A DNA stretch of 64,000 nt from Bacillus thuringiensis (GCF_001182785.1 NZ_CP012102.1:1-64000), one strand, 5' to 3'; numbered from the stretch's first letter, positions 52,984 through 62,479 are shown. Made by a program: numbers and translations. Notes: a model not told the origin generated them from the sequence alone.

Positions 52984-53899
52984 TTACGTCACCTGCTTTT
53001 TCCACTGTTTCTTTTTTCATTATTTCAATAAAGATATCTTTTATTGTCGGTTCAAGAATTTGAAATCTTTTAACAAAAGACTTTTTTGAAATCTCATTAA
53101 AAATTAACTTACATGTATTCTCGTCTGTAACTTTCAAGGTTATGGTATTATTATAAATCTCCAGATTTTTAACTCCATTAATTTCTTGAAGGTGTGAAAA
53201 ATCTTCTTTACTTTCAATAATGATATGTTTATATTTTGTTTTAGACTTAACATCATCAACAGAACCATAAGCTTCTAGCTTTCCACTTTTTAGAATGCCA
53301 ACTTTGTTACAAAGTTCTTCTATGTGTTCTAGTCTATGTGAGCTAAATATTATCGTAGTTCCTAAAGTATTAAGTTCTTTTATTGCTGCTTTCAATAATT
53401 CTACATTAATGGGATCTAAGCCACTAAATGGTTCATCTAAGATTAAAAGTTTTGGGTTATGCATTATACTTGCTATTAATTGTATTTTTTGTTGATTACC
53501 TTTTGATAAATCAGAGATTTTCTTTTTTTTGTTTTGAAGTATTTCAAATTTTTCTAGCCAATAATCTATTTTCACTTTTAACTCTTTTTTTTTCATATTT
53601 TTAAGACTGCCCATATAAATTAGCTCTTCTTCGACAGTTAATTTTGTGTGAAGACCGCGTTCTTCAGGTAGAAAACCTATCTGATCAAAGTTATCTTTAG
53701 AAAAGGGCTTTCCATCAAAGAAAATTTCCCCTGATGTTGGAACTAATAAACCTAAAATTAATCGAAAAGTAGTAGATTTTCCGGCACCATTTTTCCCCAA
53801 AAAACCAAACATATCGCCTTTTTCGAGTTCAAAACTAATATTTTCTACAGCAGTGAAATTTCTAAATTTTTTAGTCACATTTTTAACTTGTAACAACAA
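52976..53899 (-). CDS. ABC transporter ATPase, cluster 2 (probable immunity)
   Basis: The 307-residue ATPase has Walker A GKNGAGKSTT, signature LSKGNQQKIQLI and Walker B LLILDEPFSGLDP, with a NatA-type C-terminal extension of about 90 residues. CAAGGAGGGTTTTTAG precedes the ATG. It pairs with the permease at 51748. Confidence 0.88.
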   Translation of the reverse strand: MLLQVKNVTKKFRNFTAVENISFELEKGDMFGFLGKNGAGKSTTFRLILGLLVPTSGEIFFDGKPFSKDNFDQIGFLPEERGLHTKLTVEEELIYMGSLKNMKKKELKVKIDYWLEKFEILQNKKKKISDLSKGNQQKIQLIASIMHNPKLLILDEPFSGLDPINVELLKAAIKELNTLGTTIIFSSHRLEHIEELCNKVGILKSGKLEAYGSVDDVKSKTKYKHIIIESKEDFSHLQEINGVKNLEIYNNTITLKVTDENTCKLIFNEISKKSFVKRFQILEPTIKDIFIEIMKKETVEKAGDVSE

Positions 53900-53963
53900 A
53901 CTAAAAACCCTCCTTGTATTTGTATAATGAATATATTTAAAAGTTTTATAAATAGAAAAAATT

Positions 53964-54887
53964 TTAATAAACTATTCTTATTTCTTTATATTTAGTTGTG
54001 TTATGGGAAATTTCACTTGAATTTTCGAAAACTATGCTTTTATATTCATCAATAGATAAGTTTTTATATTTATCTATTACAACAGCAAAAGCAGCAGCTA
54101 CTTGAGGAGGAGCTAAGCTTGTGCCGTAGCTCAAAACCAACCCTTTAGGTATACCATTATAATTCGGATTATTTTTTAAAAATGAAGATTCTTTTCCATA
54201 AGTTATTATCATTTCAGAAAAAAGAATTTTATCATCTTTTGCTATCCATTCTCCAGAAGGAGCTATAATATTTACATTTTCCCCGTGATTGGTATAACTT
54301 GTTAAATCATTATGCTTATCAGAGCTACCAACGTTTATTACGTATTCAAGGTCACTAGGTAAGTGAATTATATGAGGATACTCGTCCATATTTAATCCGT
54401 TGTTACCAGCAGAAGCTACTATTAAAACATTGTTATTTCTCGCATAATTAATGGCCTTTTTAAAAGAATTAATTATAATTTGATCAGATTCAGTTTGGGA
54501 ATTTTTATAAATTCCCAAACTTATATTAATAATATCAACACCATCGTCTACAGCAGCAATAATTGCTTTTACTAAATTCAAAGAATTGGTAATCTCATTG
54601 TCCATAACTTTGTAAAATTTATAATTTGCACCTTTTATCAAATTGTCTAATATACCAAAAATCTGTGTTCCATGCCCAGTGTCATCTTTGGTATATGCTG
54701 AAGAAACAAATGACCTTCCTTGCACTATTTTATCCTTCAAATAAGGATTAGTAATATCAATACCACTGTCTATGATGCCGATAGTTACTGTATCTTTTAA
54801 ATGATAAGGTTCTTTATTTAATAAAATTTTTTTATAATTCCAATTAAATTCATTAAGTGTAGGGTCTAATATACCTTTTAATACCAT
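53964..54887 (-). CDS. lanP: LanP-like subtilase without signal peptide, cluster 2
   Basis: The 307-residue protease has Asp40 (IGIIDSGID), His72 (DTGHGTQ), Asn162 (SAGNN) and Ser257 (YGTSLAPP). It starts almost directly with the catalytic domain: no signal peptide and a propeptide of at most 30 residues. It is therefore expected in the cytoplasm, like the LanP enzymes of some class I lantibiotics (PepP/ElxP type). The likely target is the VEAE end of the six cluster 2 leaders. Confidence 0.82.
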   Translation of the reverse strand: MVLKGILDPTLNEFNWNYKKILLNKEPYHLKDTVTIGIIDSGIDITNPYLKDKIVQGRSFVSSAYTKDDTGHGTQIFGILDNLIKGANYKFYKVMDNEITNSLNLVKAIIAAVDDGVDIINISLGIYKNSQTESDQIIINSFKKAINYARNNNVLIVASAGNNGLNMDEYPHIIHLPSDLEYVINVGSSDKHNDLTSYTNHGENVNIIAPSGEWIAKDDKILFSEMIITYGKESSFLKNNPNYNGIPKGLVLSYGTSLAPPQVAAAFAVVIDKYKNLSIDEYKSIVFENSSEISHNTTKYKEIRIVY

Positions 54888-54903
54888 AAATAATCACTCC
54901 AAA

Positions 54904-57900
54904 TTATTTAAACTCACACGGAGTTTCAAAAAGTAAAATATTAGGTAATTTATTATCCAACAATCTAATTAATTGATATCCTACTCCTGAAACGCCAGTA
55001 AATAAGCCAAAAGAATCTCCTTTTAAGCCTGAGTATACATTATAGGTTTTTAATGTACGGTGCGTGTTAAACATTGATTTAATGATATAATTAACTTCTT
55101 CTTCGTATTTTTGAGAACTTATTAAATTTTTATTTTTCATCTGAATTAATAATTCTAACAAAGCAGAATTTCCATGACATAGAGTATTATTATTTTTCAA
55201 TGAAATACTTTCATTGCAAAGATTTAGGAAATTAGAGGAATGATTATTGAAAGAAGAAATTCTTGAAATTTCTATACCTAAATCTCCTTTACACCATCCA
55301 CTAAAAAATGTATTTTTCGCTTTTTCGCTCTTCCACTTATTATTAACTATATATGAATCTTCTTCTGCTACTATTTTCTCAATATCATATGAAGTGAAAG
55401 ATCCTATTAAACTATTAATGTAGTATAGAGAGCTATTACCATGTGCAAAACCAATAAATTCAGATTCTTTAAACTCTATTTTCTCAGCAATTTCAAGTGA
55501 AAAAGTAAGGTATTTCTCTATTTTCGTTATTTTATATAAAGCGTAATATACCGGAATCATATTAAGACTTCCATAAATCCAATCACTATTTGATAAAATT
55601 GGTTTCTCCATTGCTTCATCAGCAAGAAGAATAGCTAAATCTAGGCTATTTTTTTCTTTCAATAAGGAATACTCTACCAATAAAGGATAAATCATACTGG
55701 TCTTACTGAAAAATGCATTGATCTTTGAATCATTTTCTGTATTCAATATTAAATTTGATATATATTTCCTATAAGTAAGGTTAGCTTTATTATTATTTAA
55801 ATAATCATTTGCTACTAAAAAAATATAAACCCCTGATAAACCATTATATAATCCTTCTGATAGTGAAAGAACTTCAGTTTCAAAACCATCGTTAATATCA
55901 AGAAATGTTAAAAAACTATCTTTTTCGCTAATAATTGCATTCTTTATAATATATTCATTTATTTCATTTATAAACCCACGGATAGCTTCTTCTGAAATTG
56001 AGTCCTGTTTATTCTGTGAATAATCCATATTTGTATAATTTTGGAATTTAAAATCCTGGAAAGTACTTTTTACAATATTTAATTGCTGTGAAATTGTATT
56101 TTTATTCAAATGCTTAATTTTTCTAATAACTATTTCTAAAGGAGTTTCTTTAAAAGAATTTTCTATTTTTTGGTTATCATTAGTATATAAGTGTTTTTCA
56201 CTGGTATTAATAAAGAATTGTGGTATATCACCTAACATCATTTCTTCAAATTCATATTTAGCGATTAATTTATTGTTATATGAGTACGCCCAAAGATTAT
56301 GCAAAACTTTTTCTCTTTCAATTGCATCCTGCATACAACTTGGATGATAAGAATATCTCAATAAATCTGTATATTTTTGAGTGGGTCTAACTATCTGTCG
56401 AACTTTAATATTTGCAAAATTTTTCTTTATATATATTTCAATTTCTTTTTTGTTTTGTTCTATTTTCTTTAAAAAATTTATAAAACCTTCATATATATAT
56501 TTTTTGTATTCTATATAAGGATAAATCTTGCCATTTTTAGTTGGAACATTATTACATTCATCTATATAAGATTCATCCCATTCATATCTCATTTCATCCG
56601 TGCTTGGATCTTTTATTACTAGAATATTAAAAGGGAATTTATGTCTACCAAAACTTAAACCGCTTAAATCAACCCCCTGATTAGGTTCCATTGAGCGCTC
56701 TTTCATAATTTTTATAGGCAACATACTAGTCCCAATTACAGATTCAGCTAATTCATTTCGAATAATACTTTTTAATTCTTGATCGTAGTATAAAGGAGCT
56801 GGCTCGTGGAAAAAAGTTTCCATATCTATAATTACTGGGTGGCTTTTATATGCAATGATATTCTCGTAATGGAAATCACTTCCATTTATAATGTAAGCTA
56901 ATCCTAATAAAGACCCATAATTTGTGTAAAAATCAGCAGCATCTTTAGACGATTCTAAATCCTCTTGTTCAACAAATTCTTCAAATGCATACTTTTCTTT
57001 CACCAGTCTCCTTGGTATATAAAAATTACTCTCCATATGTTTATTTAAATACGACATAAATAAATCAATTTTTTTAGCAATTTCTAAGTTTTTAGGTTTA
57101 TACACTATTTTTTGTTTATTTGGGAAATTCAAGATTGATACAGATTTTCCTCGATCATGAGTATCCCCCATCGCCATATTTATCGATGTAATAACATTTT
57201 CTTTTATACCTAATTGGTTTTTAAATTCATAAAAATTTTCATCTAAACTATTGATTAGCAATTTAAAGTTTTCTTTAAAATAGTTGGTTCTTGTGATAAT
57301 TATCTTTATTGCGTAGAGATAATTATTATAAAATTCTTTGATTTTCTTAACGTTTCCAAAGCGTATATTTAGATATGATTGAAATCTTTGATATTTATCT
57401 TTTCCAGTTAATAAATTGGCTCTTTTATAATCATTCATATCAGATATAATAGTTTGATTCATTAAAGTCATAATTTCTGAAATGTAAGCGTCTGTCACAT
57501 TAATTAAGAATTCTTCTTCAAATGAAAAATATTCATTTTTTTGAGTGGTATCATATATGAATTTTTTGACATCCTGAATCAAAAAACGAGCAGAGTAGTC
57601 TATCGTTTTTTTTGAATCTTCGAGTAAATAAGTTTCTTCATATTTATCTATGTATGTATAAAACTCTTGAATCCATGGATAGTCTTTATAAGAAAAACTT
57701 TCACATAAACCTGACTTCACGTCACCAATGCCAGCTGTAAATGTATCGTAATTAGAATATTGTTGAGAAATCATAGCATCTATATCTTTTTCTTTTAATA
57801 ATGTTTTTCTTGAAAACCAGTTGCTGGTTTTGATTTCATTAGGACATACTAAGTTATTCTCAGCTCTTTCATTTATAGTTAAGGATTTAATAAAATTATT

Positions 57901-57906
57901 TTCCAT
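54904..57906 (-). CDS. lanM: LanM lanthipeptide synthetase, cluster 2
   Basis: The 1000-residue class II synthetase starts at the ATG after GGAGGTTAAC; a TTG four codons earlier lies inside that site. The dehydratase half has MGDTHDRGKSVSI, YKPKNL, GSDFHYENII and IIDMETFF. The cyclase half has zinc ligands Cys872 (GWCKGDLG), Cys910 and His911 (LCHGNSALL). Lys follows the first ligand in place of the usual His of WCHG. It is clearly divergent from the cluster 1 enzyme and is the only synthetase for six precursors. Confidence 0.92.
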   Translation of the reverse strand: MENNFIKSLTINERAENNLVCPNEIKTSNWFSRKTLLKEKDIDAMISQQYSNYDTFTAGIGDVKSGLCESFSYKDYPWIQEFYTYIDKYEETYLLEDSKKTIDYSARFLIQDVKKFIYDTTQKNEYFSFEEEFLINVTDAYISEIMTLMNQTIISDMNDYKRANLLTGKDKYQRFQSYLNIRFGNVKKIKEFYNNYLYAIKIIITRTNYFKENFKLLINSLDENFYEFKNQLGIKENVITSINMAMGDTHDRGKSVSILNFPNKQKIVYKPKNLEIAKKIDLFMSYLNKHMESNFYIPRRLVKEKYAFEEFVEQEDLESSKDAADFYTNYGSLLGLAYIINGSDFHYENIIAYKSHPVIIDMETFFHEPAPLYYDQELKSIIRNELAESVIGTSMLPIKIMKERSMEPNQGVDLSGLSFGRHKFPFNILVIKDPSTDEMRYEWDESYIDECNNVPTKNGKIYPYIEYKKYIYEGFINFLKKIEQNKKEIEIYIKKNFANIKVRQIVRPTQKYTDLLRYSYHPSCMQDAIEREKVLHNLWAYSYNNKLIAKYEFEEMMLGDIPQFFINTSEKHLYTNDNQKIENSFKETPLEIVIRKIKHLNKNTISQQLNIVKSTFQDFKFQNYTNMDYSQNKQDSISEEAIRGFINEINEYIIKNAIISEKDSFLTFLDINDGFETEVLSLSEGLYNGLSGVYIFLVANDYLNNNKANLTYRKYISNLILNTENDSKINAFFSKTSMIYPLLVEYSLLKEKNSLDLAILLADEAMEKPILSNSDWIYGSLNMIPVYYALYKITKIEKYLTFSLEIAEKIEFKESEFIGFAHGNSSLYYINSLIGSFTSYDIEKIVAEEDSYIVNNKWKSEKAKNTFFSGWCKGDLGIEISRISSFNNHSSNFLNLCNESISLKNNNTLCHGNSALLELLIQMKNKNLISSQKYEEEVNYIIKSMFNTHRTLKTYNVYSGLKGDSFGLFTGVSGVGYQLIRLLDNKLPNILLFETPCEFK

Positions 57907-57926
57907 GTTAACCTCCAAAATATAAA

Positions 57927-57951
57927 ATGGTAGCGCAGATCACACTACCAT
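57927..57951 (-). terminator. Attenuator between the lanA array and lanM, cluster 2
   Basis: On the minus strand ATGGTAG-11 nt-CTACCAT is followed by TTTATATTTT and then the lanM ribosome site. The position is equivalent to the palindrome before lanM in cluster 1. Confidence 0.7.
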
Positions 57952-57974
57952 TAATCAATATTTTTATAAGACTT

Positions 57975-58148
57975 TTAACATTGTACTGCAGATGCAAATA
58001 AACCGACGCCAGCACCAATACAGAAAGCAGAACTTGTAGTTGTAGGGCTAATTTCAGCCTCAACACCAGTATCATCTTGTAAAGCGTACATTTCTTCTAA
58101 AGAAAGATCTTCAAATGAAGGTACAACTTCTTTATTGTTAGTAAACAT
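57975..58148 (-). CDS. lanA: LanA1, cluster 2, short (S) type
   Basis: The 57-residue precursor has leader FTNNKEVVPSFEDLSLEEMY and ALQDDTGVEAE. The core starts ISPTTTSSAFCIGAG and ends FASAVQC. The VVPSFE-x-LS-x-EEM leader closely matches enterococcal cytolysin leaders, and the end SAVQC matches the Ser-x-x-x-Cys ring of the cytolysin small peptide. The start is the ATG 8 bases after AGGAGG; the in-frame ATG further upstream precedes that ribosome site. It is the last array member before lanM. Confidence 0.9.
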   Translation of the reverse strand: MFTNNKEVVPSFEDLSLEEMYALQDDTGVEAEISPTTTSSAFCIGAGVGLFASAVQC

Positions 58149-58200
58149 ATTAAAAACCTCCTCTATCATATTCTAGTTCTAATGAAAATAAATTCATTAC

Positions 58201-58380
58201 TTAACATTTTTTAATAGTTAAAGTCGTTAGAGCGCCTAAACCAGCACCAACACAAAATGCAGAGCTTGTAGTAGAAGGTGAGATTTCAGCCTCAACACCA
58301 GTATCATCTTGTAAAGCATACATTTCTTCTAAAGAAAGATCTTCAAATGAAGGTACAACTTCTTTATTGTTAGTAAACAT
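58201..58380 (-). CDS. lanA: LanA2, cluster 2, long (L) type
   Basis: The 59-residue precursor has the same leader as LanA1. The core starts ISPSTTSSAFCVGAG and ends TTLTIKKC, giving a Thr-x-x-x-Cys C-terminal ring as the counterpart of SLKHC in the cytolysin large peptide. AGGAGGTTTTTAAT precedes the ATG. Confidence 0.9.
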   Translation of the reverse strand: MFTNNKEVVPSFEDLSLEEMYALQDDTGVEAEISPSTTSSAFCVGAGLGALTTLTIKKC

Positions 58381-58432
58381 ATTAAAAACCTCCTCTATCA
58401 TATTCTAGTTCTAATGAAAATAAATTCATTAC

Positions 58433-58612
58433 TTAACATTTTTTAATAGTTAAAGTCGTTAGAGCGCCTAAACCAGCACCAACACAAAATGCAGAGCTTG
58501 TAGTAGAAGGTGAGATTTCAGCCTCAACACCAGTATCATCTTGTAAAGCATACATTTCTTCTAAAGAAAGATCTTCAAATGAAGGTACAACCTCTTTATT
58601 GTTAGTAAACAT
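58433..58612 (-). CDS. lanA: LanA3, cluster 2, L type
   Basis: The 59-residue product is identical to LanA2, and most of the DNA is identical including the spacer. This is a recent tandem duplication. Confidence 0.88.
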   Translation of the reverse strand: MFTNNKEVVPSFEDLSLEEMYALQDDTGVEAEISPSTTSSAFCVGAGLGALTTLTIKKC

Positions 58613-58671
58613 ATTAAAAACCTCCTATGTAATATTTTAGTTATAATAAAAATAAATTCATTATTTAGCAT

Positions 58672-58745
58672 TTTTTAGAAGTTAAAGTCATTAGAACGCC
58701 TAAACCAATAAAAAATACAGATTTTGTAGTAGATGATATTTTATA
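58672..58745 (-). pseudogene. Decayed L-type core fragment
   Basis: Minus-strand codons for STTKSVFFIGLGVLMTLTSK plus KC remain, without leader, start or the first core Cys. Confidence 0.65.
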
Positions 58746-58751
58746 AAACTT

Positions 58752-58925
58752 TTAGCATTTTACTGCAGATGCAAATAAACCAACACCAGCACCAATACAG
58801 AAAGCAGAACTTGTAGTTGTAGGGCTAATTTCAGCCTCAACACCAGTATCATCTTGTAAAGCGTACATTTCTTCTAAAGAAAGATCTTCAAATGAAGGTA
58901 CAACTTCTTTATTGTTAGTAAACAT
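58752..58925 (-). CDS. lanA: LanA4, cluster 2, S type
   Basis: The 57-residue precursor is identical to LanA1 except that the C-terminal ring reads SAVKC rather than SAVQC. AGGAGG precedes the ATG. Confidence 0.88.
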   Translation of the reverse strand: MFTNNKEVVPSFEDLSLEEMYALQDDTGVEAEISPTTTSSAFCIGAGVGLFASAVKC

Positions 58926-58977
58926 ATTAAAAACCTCCTCTATTATATTTTGGTTTTAATGAAAATAAATTCATTAT

Positions 58978-59056
58978 TTAGCATTTTTTAGAAGTTAAAG
59001 TCATTAAAACGCCTAAACCTACACCAATAAAAATGCAGAGCTTGTAGTAGATGATA
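58978..59056 (-). pseudogene. Decayed L-type core fragment, frameshifted
   Basis: STTSSAF and GLGVLMTLTSKKC can be read in two different frames on the minus strand. There is no leader. The same pattern as the fragment at 58672 suggests that fragment plus S-type gene was duplicated as a unit. Confidence 0.65.
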
Positions 59057-59070
59057 TTTTTATAAGACTT

Positions 59071-59244
59071 TTAGCATTTTACTGCAGATGCAAATAAACC
59101 AACACCAGCACCAATACAGAAAGCAGAACTTGTAGTTGTAGGGCTAATTTCAGCCTCAACACCAGTATCATCTTGTAAAGCGTACATTTCTTCTAAAGAA
59201 AGATCTTCAAATGAAGGTACAACTTCTTTATTGTTAGTAAACAT
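59071..59244 (-). CDS. lanA: LanA5, cluster 2, S type
   Basis: The 57-residue precursor has the same protein sequence as LanA4 (SAVKC end). It is the second gene of the array and forms an L-S pair with LanA6. Confidence 0.88.
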   Translation of the reverse strand: MFTNNKEVVPSFEDLSLEEMYALQDDTGVEAEISPTTTSSAFCIGAGVGLFASAVKC

Positions 59245-59296
59245 ATTAAAAACCTCCTCTATCATATTCTAGTTCTAATGAAAATAAATTCATTAC

Positions 59297-59482
59297 TTAA
59301 CATTTTTTAATAGTTAAAGTCGTTAGAGCGCCTAAACCAGCACCAACACAAAATGCAGAGCTTGTAGTAGAAGGTGAGATTTCAGCCTCAACACCAGTAT
59401 CATCTTGTAAGGCATTCATTTCTTCTAAAGAAAGATCTTCAAATGAAGGAACCACAGAGCGTTTTTCTTTGTTTTCAAACAT
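59297..59482 (-). CDS. lanA: LanA6, cluster 2, L type (first gene)
   Basis: The 61-residue precursor has a distinct leader start (MFENKEKRSVVPSFEDLSLE) and Asn instead of Tyr after EEM. Its core is identical to LanA2/3. CAAGGAGGTGAAAGAT precedes the ATG. It is nearest the promoter region and is probably the ancestral L gene from which later copies diverged in the leader. Confidence 0.9.
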   Translation of the reverse strand: MFENKEKRSVVPSFEDLSLEEMNALQDDTGVEAEISPSTTSSAFCVGAGLGALTTLTIKKC

Positions 59483-59578
59483 ATCTTTCACCTCCTTGCA
59501 ATAATTTCCACTTAATGATATAACAGAAATATTCAAAAAACAATATATTTTGGTAAAAAAAGAATAATTTTATATTAT

Positions 59579-59615
59579 TTGTTAAAATAAAAAACATATT
59601 TATTATAAATATGTT
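59579..59615. promoter_or_regulatory. Divergent promoter region with 10-bp palindrome
   Basis: AACATATTTA-TTA-TAAATATGTT (59593-59615) lies between lanA6 and the rightward small membrane gene. TTGTTA (59579-59584) and TATTAT/TATAAA inside the palindrome could be -35 and -10 boxes of the rightward operon. A dimeric Cro-type regulator such as that at 62710 is a plausible binder. Confidence 0.6.
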
Positions 59616-59662
59616 AGTATTGTAATGTAAAAATAACAGAAATATACAAGGAGTTGAAAAAA

Positions 59663-59827
59663 ATGGATTCTAAAGTTTTATTATTATCACTGGTGATTTT
59701 CATTGTGTGCATGATTTTATATGTTTCTTTAAACAAAGTATTGAAAGAAAAGAAACCTTTGAAATCATTGTTAGAACTTTTAATAGGTATTAGCCTAGTA
59801 GTTTCTTTAGTTTATCTTTTTCTTTAA
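59663..59827 (+). CDS. Small membrane protein upstream of the exporter (CylR1-like position)
   Basis: ATG 59663 follows AAGGAG. The 54-residue product has two membrane helices (LLSLVIFIVCMILYVSL and LLIGISLVVSLVYLFL) around a Lys-rich turn. It is divergent from the precursor array, where the cytolysin locus has the small membrane regulator CylR1. Homology is not claimed. It may instead be an immunity peptide. Confidence 0.55.
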   Translation: MDSKVLLLSLVIFIVCMILYVSLNKVLKEKKPLKSLLELLIGISLVVSLVYLFL

Positions 59828-59859
59828 ATTTAAAAATGATATTTTAAGAAGGTGATTTT

Positions 59860-61617
59860 ATGGACAACAAGAATTCTCTAATGCAACTAATTAAAAAAAT
59901 TGAATGGCCTAAAAGATTAATTATTCTTTCTATTATTATATCTTCACTTAGCAGTCTTGTAGGCTTATTTATTCCTTTTTATACAGGGAAGTTAGTAGAT
60001 GGATTTTCTGAAGATATATTAAACTCGAAATTCATAACTTTATTTGTAATAGTTTTCTTATTAAATGCTCTTTTAGGAGGGCTTGGTCTTTATCTATTGA
60101 GCAAAGTTGGAGAACAGTTTATTTATTCAATTAGGAAAACTTTGACTAATCATATCTTACATTTAAAACTTTCATTCTTTGACAATACTGAGAGTGGTAA
60201 TATAATCAGTAGAGTTACCGATGATACAAATGTAGTTAACAATTTTCTAACTCAAAAATTCCCCAGTGTACTACCATCCCTGATTTCTTTAATCGGATCT
60301 TTAATAATGTTATTAATTTTGGATTGGAAAACTACAATTCTTACACTTGTATTAATTCCAATAATGTTTTTAATAATGACTCCTTTATCTAAAATCGTTC
60401 AAAAAGTATCGTTTAAGAATCAAAATGAAATGGCAGATTTTAATGGGAACTTTAACAGGGTTCTAAATGAAATTCGTTTAGTAAAAACATCAGTCACAGA
60501 AGAAAAAGAATTCGCTAAAATTTCTGATAATCTAAATAATATTTTTCTATTAGGATTACAAAAAGCAAAGATTTTTTCCGTTATTCAACCTATATCAGGC
60601 TTATTGATATTATTAACAATTGGATGTATCCTTGGCTTTGGAGGAGTGAGGGTTTCTACGGATGAAATTACTACTGGTGTTCTAATTTCAATGATTTTTT
60701 ATGTAATACAATTAACTGGGCCATTGGCTAATTTATCAGCAGTTTTAACAGAATATCAAGAGGCAAATGGGGCAAGTACTAGAATAGCAGATATCTTAAA
60801 AATAGAAAAAGAGGAATACGAAAATGAAATTAACAACACTTCTATTGAACCAATGACCTCTTTTACAGATTTAAATATTAAGTTTGAAAATATACAGTCC
60901 AGTTATTCTGAAGAGAAGGTTTTAAAGAACATTTCATTTGAAATTCCGCATAATAAAACTACCGCTATAGTTGGACCTTCTGGATCTGGCAAAACAACTA
61001 TTCTTAATTTATTAGAAAGATTATACCCTATAGAAGGAGGAGATATAAAAATTGGAAACCAATCTATATATGATTTTCCATTAAACGTTTGGAGAAATCA
61101 ATTAGGTTATGTAATGCAAAATAATACACTAATGAATGGAACAATAAGAGAAAATATTTTATATGGAATTACTCAAAATGTATCAGATGAAAAGTTAATT
61201 TATTACTCGAAATTGGCGAATTGTTATGATTTTATTATGGATTTAGAAAATCAATTTGATACTCAAGTCGGGGAAAGAGGGCTGAAACTATCAGTTGGTC
61301 AAGCCCAAAGAATTAATATCGCTCGTAACTTTATAAAAAACCCTCATATTTTATTGTTAGATGAAGCAACTGCTAGTTTAGATAGCGAAAGTGAGCAAAA
61401 GATTCATGATTCATTAAATAATTTATTAAGTAATAAAACTACAATTATAATTGCTCATAGACTTTCTACTATCAGGAATGCAGATAATATTATTTTTTTA
61501 GAAAATGGAAAAATAACTGGTCAAGGAACGCACGAAGAATTGATGTTGTCTCATAAGAAGTATAATTATTTTGTTAATCTTCAAGATTCATCAAATGAAT
61601 TATCTTCAGTTAATTAA
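59860..61617 (+). CDS. ABC exporter without leader peptidase, cluster 2
   Basis: The 585-residue protein has six membrane helices (about 15-310) and an ATPase with VGPSGSGKTT, LSVGQAQRINIAR and ILLLDEATASLD. Unlike the cluster 1 LanT it has no C39 domain. It would export peptide whose leader has already been removed, or unmodified precursor. GAAGGTGATTTT precedes the ATG. Confidence 0.88.
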   Translation: MDNKNSLMQLIKKIEWPKRLIILSIIISSLSSLVGLFIPFYTGKLVDGFSEDILNSKFITLFVIVFLLNALLGGLGLYLLSKVGEQFIYSIRKTLTNHILHLKLSFFDNTESGNIISRVTDDTNVVNNFLTQKFPSVLPSLISLIGSLIMLLILDWKTTILTLVLIPIMFLIMTPLSKIVQKVSFKNQNEMADFNGNFNRVLNEIRLVKTSVTEEKEFAKISDNLNNIFLLGLQKAKIFSVIQPISGLLILLTIGCILGFGGVRVSTDEITTGVLISMIFYVIQLTGPLANLSAVLTEYQEANGASTRIADILKIEKEEYENEINNTSIEPMTSFTDLNIKFENIQSSYSEEKVLKNISFEIPHNKTTAIVGPSGSGKTTILNLLERLYPIEGGDIKIGNQSIYDFPLNVWRNQLGYVMQNNTLMNGTIRENILYGITQNVSDEKLIYYSKLANCYDFIMDLENQFDTQVGERGLKLSVGQAQRINIARNFIKNPHILLLDEATASLDSESEQKIHDSLNNLLSNKTTIIIAHRLSTIRNADNIIFLENGKITGQGTHEELMLSHKKYNYFVNLQDSSNELSSVN

Positions 61618-61794
61618 TTCATTATTAATATAGGCGAAACATTTATATAGAGTGGTTGGGATAATTCACGATATTCAGCTGAATCCTTCTTTTTTGAAAA
61701 TATATAATAATGCTGTAATGAGCTATGTATCCTAAGACATCTAAAATGTCCAAGGAATATTTTAATGTAAAATCTTTAATAAATAAATAAAGAC

Positions 61795-61843
61795 AAACCT
61801 CTGTATATTGAACAATATTTATGTCAAATACGGAGGTTTTTTA
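61795..61843 (+). terminator. Terminator downstream of the exporter gene
   Basis: AACCTC-T-GTAT pairs with ATAC-GGAGGTT over a 22-base loop, followed by TTTTATT. The flanking parts of 61618-62149 show no gene. Confidence 0.55.
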
Positions 61844-62149
61844 TTATGGAATAAATATTCGTTAATTTTTCGGGATATAATTATTAAAAACATAAACTAT
61901 GGGAATTAAGAGTAGTTGCCAAAAAAAGTGCAACCACACATATATATAAATGTTCATTAATGCTAATTAAAAGAACTATTACTGAGTTCTATATCATTAT
62001 GTAGGGTAATCACTAAAAATTAGAATTATGGAAGATTATTTATAAGCTATAAGAGTATTGATTACAATCAACTTGTGTGTAAGCACCCCTTTGAGAAAAA
62101 AGAAACAACAATTGATTTAACAACCAATGTCTAATCATGGATTTTCGGA

Positions 62150-62479
62150 CACAAAAAGAGTATTCCATCTTGATTTTAGAAACACTTTATATTATTTAAT
62201 TACGCGTCTCAGCAAATCCGAAGTGCTGATTGTATATGAGATGAGTTATTTTCCTTTCGATGAGCTAGCAGTAAATGTCTTCTTTTAAATTGTATCGAAA
62301 CGATATTAGAAAATTCATTTATCCTAACGTTTGATAAATCATATATAGAATGAGGATGCATATTTGGAGATGATGTTTTAGCAACTACGATTCTAAATCG
62401 CTTTTTACATCATTCCATAACGTTCAACATTAAAGGTGAATCATATCGTATGAAAGAAAAGAAAAAAACCGGTATTTAA
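62150..62479 (+). pseudogene. IstB (IS21 family) remnant
   Basis: LSKSEVLIVYEMSYFPFDEL is a mutated Walker B region of IstB. After stops, GDDVLATTILNRFLHHSITF and NIKGESYRMKEKKKTGI match its conserved C-terminus. Several nonsense codons and frameshifts interrupt it. IS232 of B. thuringiensis is an IS21 member, so it may be the source. Confidence 0.7.
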
